A stretch of DNA of 64,000 bases from Muriicola sp041358175 (GCF_041358175.1 NZ_JBGKBE010000010.1:1-64000); one strand, 5' to 3'. Counted from the stretch's first letter, positions 33,003-42,785 are shown. The notes: a model not told the origin generated them from the sequence alone. Made by a program: numbers and translations.

Positions 33003-33572
33003 ATGATAAAAGTATTGGTAATCGATAACTACGACAGCTTTACCTATAACCTCGTTCATTACCTGGAAGAGTTGAATTGCGAAGTAGTAGTAAAAAGAAA
33101 TGACAAACTCACCTTGGAGGAAGTAGCGCCTTTTCATAAGATCGTTTTGTCTCCGGGGCCCGGAATACCAGATGAAGCCGGACTGCTAAAAGAAATCATC
33201 AGGACTTATGCCCCAACCAAAAGTATTTTCGGGGTTTGTCTGGGTCAGCAGGCTATTGGTGAAGTTTTTGGAGGAAGGCTTATCAATCTCGATAAGGTTT
33301 ACCACGGGGTAGCTACTGAAATCGAGATCACAAAAGAAGATCCAAATTTTAAAGGCCTTCCTGAAAAAATAGTCGTAGGGAGATACCATTCCTGGGTAGT
33401 CGACCCTCAACTTCCCGACGAACTGATCGCAACATCATTTGACTCCAACGGTCAGCTGATGTCTCTGAGACACAGTAAGTACGACGTGTCTGCTGTTCAA
33501 TTCCATCCGGAATCTGTACTGACTCCGGAGGGTAAAAAAATATTAGATAACTGGATACGAAATACGGTATGA
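33003..33572 (+). CDS. trpG: Anthranilate synthase component II (glutamine amidotransferase)
   Basis: This 189-residue class I amidotransferase supplies ammonia to TrpE. The catalytic triad is visible: Cys79 (GVCLGQQAIGE), His168 and Glu170 (QFHPESVLTPEG). The oxyanion-strand motif LSPGPG is at 49-54. In some bacteria the same subunit also serves para-aminobenzoate synthesis; the operon context says tryptophan. Its stop overlaps the trpD start (ATGA), pointing to translational coupling. Confidence 0.97.
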   Translation: MIKVLVIDNYDSFTYNLVHYLEELNCEVVVKRNDKLTLEEVAPFHKIVLSPGPGIPDEAGLLKEIIRTYAPTKSIFGVCLGQQAIGEVFGGRLINLDKVYHGVATEIEITKEDPNFKGLPEKIVVGRYHSWVVDPQLPDELIATSFDSNGQLMSLRHSKYDVSAVQFHPESVLTPEGKKILDNWIRNTV

Positions 33573-34561
33573 AAGAGACTTTAAATCGTTTGATCAACCA
33601 GGAAATCCTGAGCAAAGAAGATGCCAGGCAAATCCTGATTAATATGGCCGGGGGAAAATACAATCCTTCCCAGACCGCAGCCTTTCTTACTGTTTATATG
33701 ATGAGGAGTGTCACCATAGAGGAATTGGAAGGTTTCAGAGACGCCCTCCTCGAACTATGCCTGGCAGTCGATCTGGATGAATACAATCCTGTTGATCTCT
33801 GTGGAACCGGTGGGGATGGTAAAGACACTTTTAATATTTCCACCCTGGCATCTTTTGTCACCGCCGGAGCGGGAATAAACGTAACCAAACACGGTAATTA
33901 CGGTGTTTCTTCAACATGTGGAAGCAGTAATGTGATGGAATTTTTGGGAATTCGGTTTAGCAATGAACCCGATTTTTTACGCAGGAGTATTGATTCTGCC
34001 GGAATTTGCATTCTCCACGCCCCTCTGTTTCACCCTGCAATGAAGAATGTTGCACCTATACGCCGTGAACTGGCCGTAAAGACCTTTTTCAATATGCTGG
34101 GACCCATGGTTAATCCGGCTTTTCCAAAGAATCAGATCGTAGGGGTCTTCAATCTTGAATTAGCCCGGATGTATGGATATCTTTATCAGAATACAGACAA
34201 AAGATATACAATCTTACATGCCCTCGACGGCTATGACGAGATCTCCCTTACCGGACTCACGAAAACTATTTCTAATGCTACCGAAGCCATGCTCTCACCC
34301 GAAGATTTTGGTATTTTAAAAATCGAAAAGGAAGACATCCAGGGAGGGGCAACTATAGAAGATTCAGCTCAGATCTTTATGGATATCTTGCAGGGAAAAG
34401 GTACCGAAGCCCAGAACCATGTGGTATGTGCAAACGCAGGTATCGCCATAGCAACCGTTAAGGGTCTCACTCCGGCAGAAGGATTTATTTCCGCCCGGGA
34501 ATCTCTGATGAGTGGTGCCGGTTTAAAAGCATTGAGAACACTTCAAGAACTCAGTAAATAA
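33569..34561 (+). CDS. trpD: Anthranilate phosphoribosyltransferase
   Basis: TrpD joins anthranilate to PRPP, giving phosphoribosyl-anthranilate. It has 330 residues. The PRPP-binding GTGGDGKDTFNIST is at 79-92, followed by KHGNYGVSSTCGSSNVMEFLG at about 108-128 and the anthranilate-binding region FFNMLGPMVNP. It is a stand-alone enzyme, not fused to TrpG as in enterobacteria. It overlaps trpG by 4 bases and trpC by 1 base. Confidence 0.98.
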   Translation: MKETLNRLINQEILSKEDARQILINMAGGKYNPSQTAAFLTVYMMRSVTIEELEGFRDALLELCLAVDLDEYNPVDLCGTGGDGKDTFNISTLASFVTAGAGINVTKHGNYGVSSTCGSSNVMEFLGIRFSNEPDFLRRSIDSAGICILHAPLFHPAMKNVAPIRRELAVKTFFNMLGPMVNPAFPKNQIVGVFNLELARMYGYLYQNTDKRYTILHALDGYDEISLTGLTKTISNATEAMLSPEDFGILKIEKEDIQGGATIEDSAQIFMDILQGKGTEAQNHVVCANAGIAIATVKGLTPAEGFISARESLMSGAGLKALRTLQELSK

Positions 34562-35346
34562 TGGACATCCTTCAAAAAATAGTTAAGCACAAAAAGCGCG
34601 AGGTCGCTTTAAAAAAAGAGCTGGTCCCGGTCCATCAGCTAGAGGCAAGTAGTCTGTTTCAACGCCCTGCCCTATCCCTTTCAGCTGCATTGAGAAAAAG
34701 CGCATCCGGTGTTATAGCCGAATTCAAGAGAAGATCCCCTTCAAAATCGGTAATCAACCATCACAGCCCCGTTCACGAGGTAGCCATGGGTTATGAGCAA
34801 GCCGGCATCTGTGGGATGTCTGTACTTACAGATGGGCATTTCTTCGGGGGCAGTCTGGAGGATTTGCAAATGGCGAGGGCGACCACAAACATACCGTTGC
34901 TGAGAAAAGATTTTATGATCGATGAATACCAGTTCTTTGAAGCCAGGGCCCACGGAGCCGACGTCATTTTACTGATTGCGGCCATCCTGGATAAAAATAC
35001 GATCAGAAGATTTACAGATCTGGCGCACGAACTGGGTTTAGAAGTATTACTGGAAGTCCATGACGAAAAAGAATTAATGCGGTCCCTTCTGCCGGATATC
35101 GATATGATAGGAGTTAATAACAGGAACTTAAAAACATTTGAAGTCTCCCTTGAAACCAGCAGAAAACTGGCTGCTGATATTCCCGGTGAGATTGTAAAAG
35201 TCTCAGAAAGTGGCCTTTCCAATATTGAGTCGATTCGCGAACTGAGGGGGATGGGATATCGTGGATTCCTCATCGGGGAAACCTTTATGGCAACAGAAGA
35301 TCCAGGGCGGAAGGCTACCGAATTTATAAAAACACTTGAACAATGA
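34561..35346 (+). CDS. trpC: Indole-3-glycerol phosphate synthase
   Basis: TrpC closes the indole ring from carboxyphenylamino-deoxyribulose phosphate. It has 261 residues in a TIM barrel. Conserved catalytic segments are AEFKRRSPSK (about 53-62), LRKDFMID (about 114-121) and IGVNNRNLKTF (about 181-191). The barrel end reads VSESGLSN. It is monofunctional and separate from trpF. It overlaps trpD by one base and trpF by 4 bases. Confidence 0.98.
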   Translation: MDILQKIVKHKKREVALKKELVPVHQLEASSLFQRPALSLSAALRKSASGVIAEFKRRSPSKSVINHHSPVHEVAMGYEQAGICGMSVLTDGHFFGGSLEDLQMARATTNIPLLRKDFMIDEYQFFEARAHGADVILLIAAILDKNTIRRFTDLAHELGLEVLLEVHDEKELMRSLLPDIDMIGVNNRNLKTFEVSLETSRKLAADIPGEIVKVSESGLSNIESIRELRGMGYRGFLIGETFMATEDPGRKATEFIKTLEQ

Positions 35347-36002
35347 AGATCAAGGTTTGCGGGATGAAATTTCAAGAAAATATAGCAGAGGTGACAGGTC
35401 TGCAACCTGATTATTTGGGATTTATTCTATGGGAAAAATCCCCCAGGTTTTTTAATGGCAAAATCAGCTCCCTTCCCAAAACCCTGAAAAAGGTAGGCGT
35501 ATTTGTAGATGCACCTTTGAATGAAATAGTTGAAAAAGTCCGAACCATGTCACTGGACTATGTTCAATTGCACGGCGCTGAAACTCCGGAATTTTGTTCC
35601 CGGCTGAAAGAGGCGCTATCCACAAACAATGAATTGAAGGATGAAGTCCGGAACAGCGTTGGAATTATCAAGGCTATAGGGGTTGGTGATTCTTTTCCGT
35701 TTGAGAATCTGAAGCCCTATGAGGAGGTTGTGGAATATTTTTTATTTGACACTAAAGGCCCCTTACCCGGGGGAAATGGCTATGCATTTAACTGGGAGCT
35801 TCTGAATTCCTACACCTTGCAAACCCCTTTTTTCCTGAGCGGAGGAATTGGATTAAACGACATGGACAAACTAAGGAAGTTCCTGAACAGCTCCCTGGCA
35901 TCAAAATGTCATGCTGTTGATGTAAACAGTGCCTTTGAAATCGAACCTGGATTAAAGAAAAAAGAAGATTTAGATACTTTTATTAAAAAAATAAAGCAGT
36001 GA
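35343..36002 (+). CDS. trpF: Phosphoribosylanthranilate isomerase
   Basis: TrpF performs the Amadori rearrangement before TrpC. It has 219 residues in a TIM barrel. The catalytic Cys6 is in KVCGMK and the catalytic Asp136 in LFDTKGPLPGGNG. The phosphate-binding LSGGIG is near 166-171. An insert around 88-108 (LSTNNELKDEVRNSVG) makes it slightly longer than the minimal form. It overlaps trpC by 4 bases; trpB starts 2 bases after its stop. Confidence 0.97.
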   Translation: MKIKVCGMKFQENIAEVTGLQPDYLGFILWEKSPRFFNGKISSLPKTLKKVGVFVDAPLNEIVEKVRTMSLDYVQLHGAETPEFCSRLKEALSTNNELKDEVRNSVGIIKAIGVGDSFPFENLKPYEEVVEYFLFDTKGPLPGGNGYAFNWELLNSYTLQTPFFLSGGIGLNDMDKLRKFLNSSLASKCHAVDVNSAFEIEPGLKKKEDLDTFIKKIKQ

Positions 36003-36004
36003 AA

Positions 36005-37189
36005 ATGAATACTTATCAAGCCGATGAGAAAGGTTATTACGGAGAATTCGGAGGAGCTTTTATTCCCGAAATGCTCTATCCCAATACTGAAGAACTCCGG
36101 CAGAATTACCTCAGTATTATGGAAGACCCGGCTTTTAAGTCGGAATTCCATCAACTTTTAAAAGATTATGTGGGAAGGCCTACTCCGCTCTATTTCGCCA
36201 AACGCCTATCCGAGAAATATCAGACCAAAATCTACCTGAAACGGGAAGATCTTTGTCATACCGGAGCCCATAAGGTAAATAATACCATCGGGCAAATCCT
36301 GATGGCCAAAAAGTTAGGAAAGAATCGCATCATCGCAGAAACAGGGGCAGGACAGCACGGTGTTGCTACAGCTACAGTCTGTGCGCTAATGGGAATCCAG
36401 TGCATAGTCTATATGGGGGAAATCGACATTGCCCGTCAGGCGCCCAATGTTGCACGAATGAAAATGCTGGGTGCTGAAGTAAGGCCTGCACTCTCGGGAA
36501 GCAGAACATTAAAAGATGCGACTAATGAAGCTATACGCGACTGGATCAATAATCCTGTTGACACCCACTACATCATTGGTTCTGTAGTTGGTCCTCACCC
36601 CTACCCCGATATGGTAGCGCGGTTTCAGGCTGTAATCTCTGAAGAAATTAAATGGCAGCTTAAAGAGAAAGAGGGGAAGGAACAACCGGATTATCTTGTG
36701 GCTTGTGTTGGTGGGGGAAGTAACGCCGCAGGCACTTATTACCATTACCTCGATAATGAAGAGGTAGGAATTATAGCCGTGGAAGCCGCCGGAAAAGGTG
36801 TGAATTCAGGTGAAAGTGCCGCCACCTCAGCTCTTGGAAAAGTAGGGATAATTCATGGGAGTAAAACGCTGCTAATGCAAACCGCAGACGGGCAAATCAC
36901 AGAACCTTACTCTATTTCTGCCGGACTCGATTATCCGGGGGTTGGACCCATGCATGCCAATTTGTACAAAACAGGTCGGGCCGAATTTATTGCAATCACA
37001 GACGAAGAAGCTATGGAAGCTGGCCTGATGGTCTCCAAACTGGAGGGGATTATCCCGGCTATTGAAACTTCACATGCCTTCGCCATATTCGATTATAAAA
37101 AATTTAAAGAAGATGATATAGTGGTAATCAACTTATCGGGACGTGGGGACAAAGACCTGCAGACCTATATCGACTATTTTAATTTGTAG
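36005..37189 (+). CDS. trpB: Tryptophan synthase beta chain
   Basis: TrpB condenses indole with serine using pyridoxal phosphate. The ATG at 36005 gives 394 residues; a GTG at 35999 is possible but would overlap the trpF stop. The PLP lysine is Lys90 in CHTGAHKVNNT. The phosphate-binding loop is GGGSNAAG. The start MNTYQADEKGYYGEFGGAF matches the TrpB1 form that works with TrpA through an indole tunnel. trpA follows after 33 bases. Confidence 0.98.
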   Translation: MNTYQADEKGYYGEFGGAFIPEMLYPNTEELRQNYLSIMEDPAFKSEFHQLLKDYVGRPTPLYFAKRLSEKYQTKIYLKREDLCHTGAHKVNNTIGQILMAKKLGKNRIIAETGAGQHGVATATVCALMGIQCIVYMGEIDIARQAPNVARMKMLGAEVRPALSGSRTLKDATNEAIRDWINNPVDTHYIIGSVVGPHPYPDMVARFQAVISEEIKWQLKEKEGKEQPDYLVACVGGGSNAAGTYYHYLDNEEVGIIAVEAAGKGVNSGESAATSALGKVGIIHGSKTLLMQTADGQITEPYSISAGLDYPGVGPMHANLYKTGRAEFIAITDEEAMEAGLMVSKLEGIIPAIETSHAFAIFDYKKFKEDDIVVINLSGRGDKDLQTYIDYFNL

Positions 37190-37222
37190 AGTGTTGACAA
37201 ATCCGGTTTATCTGATAAAAAC

Positions 37223-37987
37223 ATGAACAGAATTCAAGAAAAACTTAAGGAAGATCACAAGTTGCTGTCGATCTATTTCACAGCCGGTTATCCAGAATTA
37301 GAGGACACGGTCTCCGTTATTGAAAAATTGGAGAAATCCGGGGTCGATATGATTGAGATAGGTTTACCCTTCAGCGATCCCCTAGCAGACGGGCCTACCA
37401 TACAGGAGAGTTCAACTGCTGCCCTTAAAAATGGAATGCATACACAGCTCCTCTTTGAACATCTTAAGGATATTCGCAAGACAGTATCCATACCCCTTAT
37501 CATCATGGGTTATTTTAATCCTGTTCTTCAATATGGAGTAAAAGCATTTTGCGAAAAATGTGAGGAGATTGGAATTGACGGACTCATTCTCCCCGACCTT
37601 CCCCTTGATGTCTATCAGGAAGAATACGAGGAGATTTTCAGGGCTCATGGATTACTCAATATCTTCCTGATCACTCCTCAGACCAGTGATGATCGGATTA
37701 GAAAAATAGATGGTGGTTCAGAAGGATTTATCTATATGGTGAGTTCTGCAAGTACCACCGGGGCCAAGTCTGGTTTTGGTGAGGAGCAAAAAGAGTATTT
37801 TGATCGAATTGCAGCAATGGAACTAAAAAATCCTCAAATCGTAGGTTTTGGAATAAGTAATGCGGCCACTTTTAATCAGGCGACTTCGAAAGCAAAAGGG
37901 GCCATCATCGGTTCTGCCTTTATTAAAATGCTGACCGAAAAAGGAACTCAGGGAATCGACTCTTTTGTTAAATCCATAAAACCGTAA
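37223..37987 (+). CDS. trpA: Tryptophan synthase alpha chain
   Basis: TrpA cleaves indole-3-glycerol phosphate to indole, which passes to TrpB. It has 254 residues in a TIM barrel. The catalytic Glu45 and Asp56 are in MIEIGLPFSDPLADGP. The flexible loop has SSASTTGAKSG at about 174-184, and the phosphate site is near GFGISN. It is the last biosynthetic gene of the operon trpEGDCFBA. Confidence 0.98.
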   Translation: MNRIQEKLKEDHKLLSIYFTAGYPELEDTVSVIEKLEKSGVDMIEIGLPFSDPLADGPTIQESSTAALKNGMHTQLLFEHLKDIRKTVSIPLIIMGYFNPVLQYGVKAFCEKCEEIGIDGLILPDLPLDVYQEEYEEIFRAHGLLNIFLITPQTSDDRIRKIDGGSEGFIYMVSSASTTGAKSGFGEEQKEYFDRIAAMELKNPQIVGFGISNAATFNQATSKAKGAIIGSAFIKMLTEKGTQGIDSFVKSIKP

Positions 37988-37989
37988 AA

Positions 37990-38211
37990 TTGGAACTACT
38001 TAATAACTGGAAATTGATGCTTTTGCTCTGCCTTACCCTGGGCCTTGCACCCTATTTCCCCGAACCTCATCTCTGGGGCAAAATCAAGTGGGTAGCCGGT
38101 GGTGCTACCGGAATGGCTTTTATGGACTGGTTCGACCTTCTTCTGCACGGCACCCCATTTTTATTATTGCTTCGTGCAGTCATAATTAAAATAAGAACCC
38201 CTAAGCAATAG
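37990..38211 (+). CDS. Small conserved membrane protein after trpA
   Basis: This 73-residue protein has two hydrophobic stretches (about 7-22 and 50-66) around a conserved-looking core PYFPEPHLWGKIKWVAGGA. The chosen start is a TTG two bases after the trpA stop, because the next ATG (38017) would remove the first hydrophobic residues. I recall similar short proteins in Flavobacteriia annotated loosely as RND transporter, for which the sequence gives no support. Its function is unknown. The spacing suggests cotranscription with trp. Confidence 0.7.
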   Translation: MELLNNWKLMLLLCLTLGLAPYFPEPHLWGKIKWVAGGATGMAFMDWFDLLLHGTPFLLLLRAVIIKIRTPKQ

Positions 38212-38260
38212 GAGTTGAGAATTGTTTACATTTAATTTTTTTTTATAGAGCCCTGATACC

Positions 38261-39757
38261 ATGAACAAGCTTTTTACACTGATTACGATTGTCTGTATTG
38301 GGATGATGGCCTATCCGCAGACCGATATTGCTATAAAATCACAGGTAAGACATGCCATTGACGAGTTAGTACAATTTGTGGCTATCCCTAATGATGCGCT
38401 TGAAGAAGCCGACATCAATCGAAACCTCAGCTGGCTTACTACCCGATTTAATGATCGGGGATTTAATACTTCTGTACTTCCCACAGAAGGAAGACCGCTG
38501 TTTTTTGCAGCCCTCCCAATGGAAGATGACAAGCCCACCATACTGATCTATATGCATTTTGACGGGCAATCAGTCGAGCCTGCAAAATGGAACCAACCCA
38601 ATCCCTATAAAGTGGAATTAAAATCCCTTGAAAACGGGGTGTTTACTTCCAGGTCCTTCGATGATTTACAGGAAGATGTCAATTATGACTGGCGACTCTT
38701 TGGCAGGTCTACTTCGGATGATAAAGGTCCCATTGTAATGTTACTGAATGCCATTGATTTACTGCAGAAGGATAACAAAGAAATCCCGTTCAACATCAAG
38801 GTCATCCTCGATGGGGAGGAAGAAAAAAGCAGTAAGCCATTGCCTAAAGCGGTAAAGGCATACAAGGATCTACTGGCCGCCGATTTTCTTATAATTAATG
38901 ATGGACCTGTGCATCCCTCGGGTAGCCCAACCGTGGTTTACGGTTGCCGTGGTATAACAACCTTGAGTCTTACCACCTACGGGCCTGAATTACCTCAACA
39001 CAGTGGACATTATGGAAATTATGCCCCTAACCCGGGATTTCAGCTGGCACAATTACTGGCAGAAATGAAAGATACCGATGGAAAAGTAGTTATTCCAGGT
39101 TTTTACAAGGGGATCGAGATCGATGAGGCCACCATGGCTGTTTTAAAAAGCGTACCCGATGACGATTTAAAAATCAACGAACATCTGGCCATTAATAGTC
39201 CTGATAAAGTAGGTGATTTTTACCAGGAATCACTGCAATATCCATCCCTGAACATCCGAGGCCTGGGATCGGGATGGATTGGAGAAAAAGCCAGGACCAT
39301 AGTTCCGGCTACGGCCACCGCCGAAATCGATATCCGACTCGTACCGGAGTCTGATGGCACTACACTTAAGAAGCTGGTTAGGTCGCATATTAAAGAGCAG
39401 GGCTTTTATATAACCGATTCTATCCCTACACGGGAAGAGCGCTTAAATTACCCCAGGCTCATAACTGTTAGGGAAGGACCTGTAACTGATGCTTTCAGGA
39501 CTGATTTAAATAATAAATACGGTGATTTTTTAGTCCGTAGCCTGGCGGATGCTTTTGATAAGGATGTGGTTCAAATCAGGATTATGGGAGGTACAGTGCC
39601 TATTGCACCTTTTGTAAATGAATTACAGATCCCGGCTTTTATCGTTCCCATGGTGAATCCGGATAACAACCAGCACAGTCCGAATGAAAATCTCAGGATT
39701 GGGCAACTCGCCTATGGTATTCAGGTATTTTATCAAATTCTGAGCAACACCCTGTAA
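38261..39757 (+). CDS. Secreted M20 family metallopeptidase
   Basis: This 498-residue peptidase has a signal peptide (MNKLFTLITIVCIGMMAYPQ). The M20 metal-binding set is visible: His99 and Asp101 (YMHFDGQ), Asp153/154 (RSTSDDKGP), Glu186-187 (DGEEEKSS), an Asp in NDGP, and His in NQHSPNEN near the C-terminus. A dimerisation lid domain lies at about 235-400. It probably cleaves dipeptides or acylated amino acids in the periplasm, like CNDP-type enzymes. It stands alone and ends 3 bases from the convergent BLUF gene, without a terminator between. Confidence 0.92.
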   Translation: MNKLFTLITIVCIGMMAYPQTDIAIKSQVRHAIDELVQFVAIPNDALEEADINRNLSWLTTRFNDRGFNTSVLPTEGRPLFFAALPMEDDKPTILIYMHFDGQSVEPAKWNQPNPYKVELKSLENGVFTSRSFDDLQEDVNYDWRLFGRSTSDDKGPIVMLLNAIDLLQKDNKEIPFNIKVILDGEEEKSSKPLPKAVKAYKDLLAADFLIINDGPVHPSGSPTVVYGCRGITTLSLTTYGPELPQHSGHYGNYAPNPGFQLAQLLAEMKDTDGKVVIPGFYKGIEIDEATMAVLKSVPDDDLKINEHLAINSPDKVGDFYQESLQYPSLNIRGLGSGWIGEKARTIVPATATAEIDIRLVPESDGTTLKKLVRSHIKEQGFYITDSIPTREERLNYPRLITVREGPVTDAFRTDLNNKYGDFLVRSLADAFDKDVVQIRIMGGTVPIAPFVNELQIPAFIVPMVNPDNNQHSPNENLRIGQLAYGIQVFYQILSNTL

Positions 39758-39760
39758 CAA

Positions 39761-40228
39761 TCAGAGGTTTTTGTAGAATTTTGAAGCCGTAAGCAGCGTA
39801 AATATATTATACCAGAATACTTTAGGGGTAAAATCGTTTTTTGTGGAAATGGTATCTAATGCTTCTCTGGCTTTACTAACCAATTCAGCCTTTTCTCCCA
39901 ATGCGTATTCGTCCATCGAAATATATCCCATGTCCCAGGATTTAAACTGCCGCATTGATGTCGACCCTTTTGACAAAATTTCAAATTGGAAATGACGCTT
40001 GTCCTTTTTTATTTGGGTGTATAGCTGTTCAACGATTCCTTTTTCACCCTCCAGCAGTTGTATAAAAAAACCCTGATCGAACACCAGGCAGCCTGTAATA
40101 TCATGCTGTTTATTAAAGGTAACAGCCTCACCGACAATCTCCATGATCTTCGAGGCAGTAAGGCCCTCTGCTGCCCTGGAACGATAGGTTAGCTGAAATA
40201 TATTATTATTTATACCATACGAATTCAT
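39761..40228 (-). CDS. BLUF domain blue-light sensor protein
   Basis: This 155-residue protein is essentially one BLUF domain plus a C-terminal helix region. The flavin-photocycle residues are present: Tyr15 (QLTYRSRA), Asn39 (FNKQHDITGCLVF) and Gln57 (FFIQLLEG). A Trp-Asp-Met segment (SWDMGY) follows, matching the mobile Trp/Met region. BLUF domains bind FAD and switch on blue light through a hydrogen-bond change at the Gln. No output domain is fused, so it must act through a partner. The ATG at 40228 is preferred; one at 40261 would overlap ppc by 23 bases. Confidence 0.9.
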   Translation of the reverse strand: MNSYGINNNIFQLTYRSRAAEGLTASKIMEIVGEAVTFNKQHDITGCLVFDQGFFIQLLEGEKGIVEQLYTQIKKDKRHFQFEILSKGSTSMRQFKSWDMGYISMDEYALGEKAELVSKAREALDTISTKNDFTPKVFWYNIFTLLTASKFYKNL

Positions 40229-40238
40229 GACTTTTTTA

Positions 40239-42785
40239 TCATGCTGAATTTCTACTCGCATTAATATTGCCGTACAAGGACCGTGTTACGATTTTCTCGT
40301 ATACCTCTCTGTTTGAGGTTTCCTGACTGATCTTATGAAGTGCGTATTGCTGAATAACTAACAAGGGTAATACAATATTTTCGCGAATTTTTACAGATTC
40401 ACGTGAAACTACCTCGTTCTCCATAAGGATTTTAAAGTTACTGATTTTAAGCAGCATGCGTTTAGAGAGTTCGTACTCTTCATGCAATAATTCCCAGAAC
40501 TCACCAAATTCCGGATCATCTTTCATATATGCAGTAAGTTCAAAATAGGACTTAGATAAAGACATCATACTATTGAGCATCAGGGCTTCAAAAAAGGGTA
40601 CTTCCTTGTAGAGTTTTTTTAGTTCACTAAGCCTCCCTTGTTCAACAAGGGCATTGAGGGCTGTTCCTATACCGTAATAGCCCGGAACATTCTGCTTCAG
40701 CTGGCTCCAGGAGCCTACAAAAGATATGGCGCGTAAATCTGAAAGTTCCAGTTTGGCCTTTTGCCCTCTCTTGCCGGGTCTGCTTCCAATGTTGGCCTTG
40801 GTATAATACTTCAGCGTACTTTTATTCTCCAGATAAGGAATAAATTTGGGGTGCTGTTTTAAGGCGTCGTACTTCTTATAACTCAACTGAGACAATTCTT
40901 CTATGAGTTTCCGAGAGGCCGCATTGATCACATGTTCTTTCCCAAAGAGGTTATTAGAAAGTCCTGCAGTGAGTAATTGTTCTGAATTGTGAATAAACTG
41001 CTCTTTTGTCCCGTAGGTACTGGTAATCGTTTGCCCCTGAATGGTAAGTTGAATCTCATTATTGGCGATATCCCGTGTTTGTGCCGCATAGAAGCGATGT
41101 GTTTTTCCTCCACCCCGGGCAGGAGGACCGCCTCTGCCATCAAAAAAGATGGCCTTATACCCGTGTTTCGAACATACTTTGGAAAGAGTTTCTTTCGTTT
41201 TAAATATAGACCAGTTGGCCTTGAGATAGCCTCCGTCTTTAGTCCCATCTGAGAAACCTAGCATCATAGTTTGCTTCTGTCCGCGTCTGGCCAGATGACT
41301 TTGGTATTCCGGAAGTGAAAACAGGGTATTCATGATCTCCTCAGATCGTTCCATCCCTATCATAGTCTCAAAAAGTGGCACTATGTCAAAGGCAATATCC
41401 TCAGCTGCATATCCGCACCAGCGAAATAGCGCATGAACAAAAAGCACCGAATTGACATCTTCAGAATTGCTGATGATATATCGGTTACACCCGTCTTCGC
41501 CATTCTTTGCTTTGATAGCTTTAAGTTGTTTAATATTGCGAATTGTGTCTTTCTGAATATCGTCATCGAAATCCTTTTCCTCTAATCGTATTTCCTTATG
41601 AAGCAGAATGTCAATTAGTTTTTTCTCCGGTATTTCAGTAAGCGATTCTTTTGCGATTCCTTGCTTTAAAAGGATTTGCTCTATCAATTGATAGTGCTTA
41701 CTGTGATCCTGTCTGATGTCAAGCGTAGCAAAATGAGTTCTGAAAATACTCACCTTATCCATAAGCTTTTCGAGGTCCTCACTGTATAAGCTCTGATACC
41801 TACTTTCAAGCATTTCGCTAATCTCCTTCAGGGGGGCCATGATCTCATCGAAACTCAGGGCCTTACCTGCGTCGAACATAGCAACATAGAGTTGGTCCTG
41901 CAATTGATTTAGTGGCTTTTGAAGTCCTTTAAAAGTAAGTTTCTTCCTGAGTCTTTTTAGTTCATTGTAATAGCACTTCATAAGGGTAATCCGAAGCTCA
42001 TCGGCTACACTTTTAGTAATTTCAGCCGTTACAAAAGGGTTCCCATCGCGATCTCCCCCGGGCCAGAATCCCAGTTTTAAAATATCATAGTTGACGAAAT
42101 TTTCCTTGTGAACATTGGCTTTTATATAGCTGTAGAGTTCCCCAACCGCATCGTAGTAGATATTTCTGAGGATATAAATAATATTTTTAGCTTCCTCAAG
42201 AGGAGTTGGTTTTTTGGCATTGATCAAAGAAGTAAGGCCCAGTTGCTGTAATACCACATCAATATCATTGATTTTATCCTCTAGAATCAATTGTCTTAAC
42301 TCCTCAATAATATCAAGCACAGCCGGCGTGTAGAATTGTGTGGGATGTGCGGTTAGGACGATGCGGGCGCTAAAGGACTCCAGTTGTTTCGATATTGTAT
42401 TCCAGTTCTTCGTCTTGTCGACCATCTGGAAATAATCCCTGATAGACCTCGAAGTGCTGTATTCGTGTAGTTTGGGAAAAGCCGCATCCTCTACGCTATC
42501 ATACAATACAACTTGTCTTTCCACGTATTGTATGATCCTGAACATAAAGTCGACTTTATCCTTTTCACTGGAAATCTCGGCGTAATTCTCAAAAAAATGA
42601 TCGAGTATTTCCTGTGGTTTCAGTCCGGATTGCAGGCCCTTTTCACACTGATAGAAAAGAAGGGGGATCATTACCCCTATATTTTCAATATTTTGGTATG
42701 GGAGGTTGAGAAACAAGCTGTTGTAAACATAGAACTTGTTGGTGACCAGTTTTTTAAATTCTTCAAGGCGTTTGCTTTGTGGCAT
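40239..42785 (-). CDS. ppc: Phosphoenolpyruvate carboxylase
   Basis: PEP carboxylase adds bicarbonate to PEP, giving oxaloacetate, and so refills the citric acid cycle. The 848-residue length is slightly below the E. coli enzyme. The catalytic His147 lies in VLTAHPTQ, and the glycine-rich GFWPGGDRDGNPFV is at about 240-253. GFSDGTKDGGYLKANW and the catalytic loop GRGGPPARGGGKTH are in the C-terminal half. The C-terminus ends INASRNSA, not the usual QNTG, which may matter for allostery. The leader carries competing inverted repeats. Confidence 0.97.
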   Translation of the reverse strand: MPQSKRLEEFKKLVTNKFYVYNSLFLNLPYQNIENIGVMIPLLFYQCEKGLQSGLKPQEILDHFFENYAEISSEKDKVDFMFRIIQYVERQVVLYDSVEDAAFPKLHEYSTSRSIRDYFQMVDKTKNWNTISKQLESFSARIVLTAHPTQFYTPAVLDIIEELRQLILEDKINDIDVVLQQLGLTSLINAKKPTPLEEAKNIIYILRNIYYDAVGELYSYIKANVHKENFVNYDILKLGFWPGGDRDGNPFVTAEITKSVADELRITLMKCYYNELKRLRKKLTFKGLQKPLNQLQDQLYVAMFDAGKALSFDEIMAPLKEISEMLESRYQSLYSEDLEKLMDKVSIFRTHFATLDIRQDHSKHYQLIEQILLKQGIAKESLTEIPEKKLIDILLHKEIRLEEKDFDDDIQKDTIRNIKQLKAIKAKNGEDGCNRYIISNSEDVNSVLFVHALFRWCGYAAEDIAFDIVPLFETMIGMERSEEIMNTLFSLPEYQSHLARRGQKQTMMLGFSDGTKDGGYLKANWSIFKTKETLSKVCSKHGYKAIFFDGRGGPPARGGGKTHRFYAAQTRDIANNEIQLTIQGQTITSTYGTKEQFIHNSEQLLTAGLSNNLFGKEHVINAASRKLIEELSQLSYKKYDALKQHPKFIPYLENKSTLKYYTKANIGSRPGKRGQKAKLELSDLRAISFVGSWSQLKQNVPGYYGIGTALNALVEQGRLSELKKLYKEVPFFEALMLNSMMSLSKSYFELTAYMKDDPEFGEFWELLHEEYELSKRMLLKISNFKILMENEVVSRESVKIRENIVLPLLVIQQYALHKISQETSNREVYEKIVTRSLYGNINASRNSA

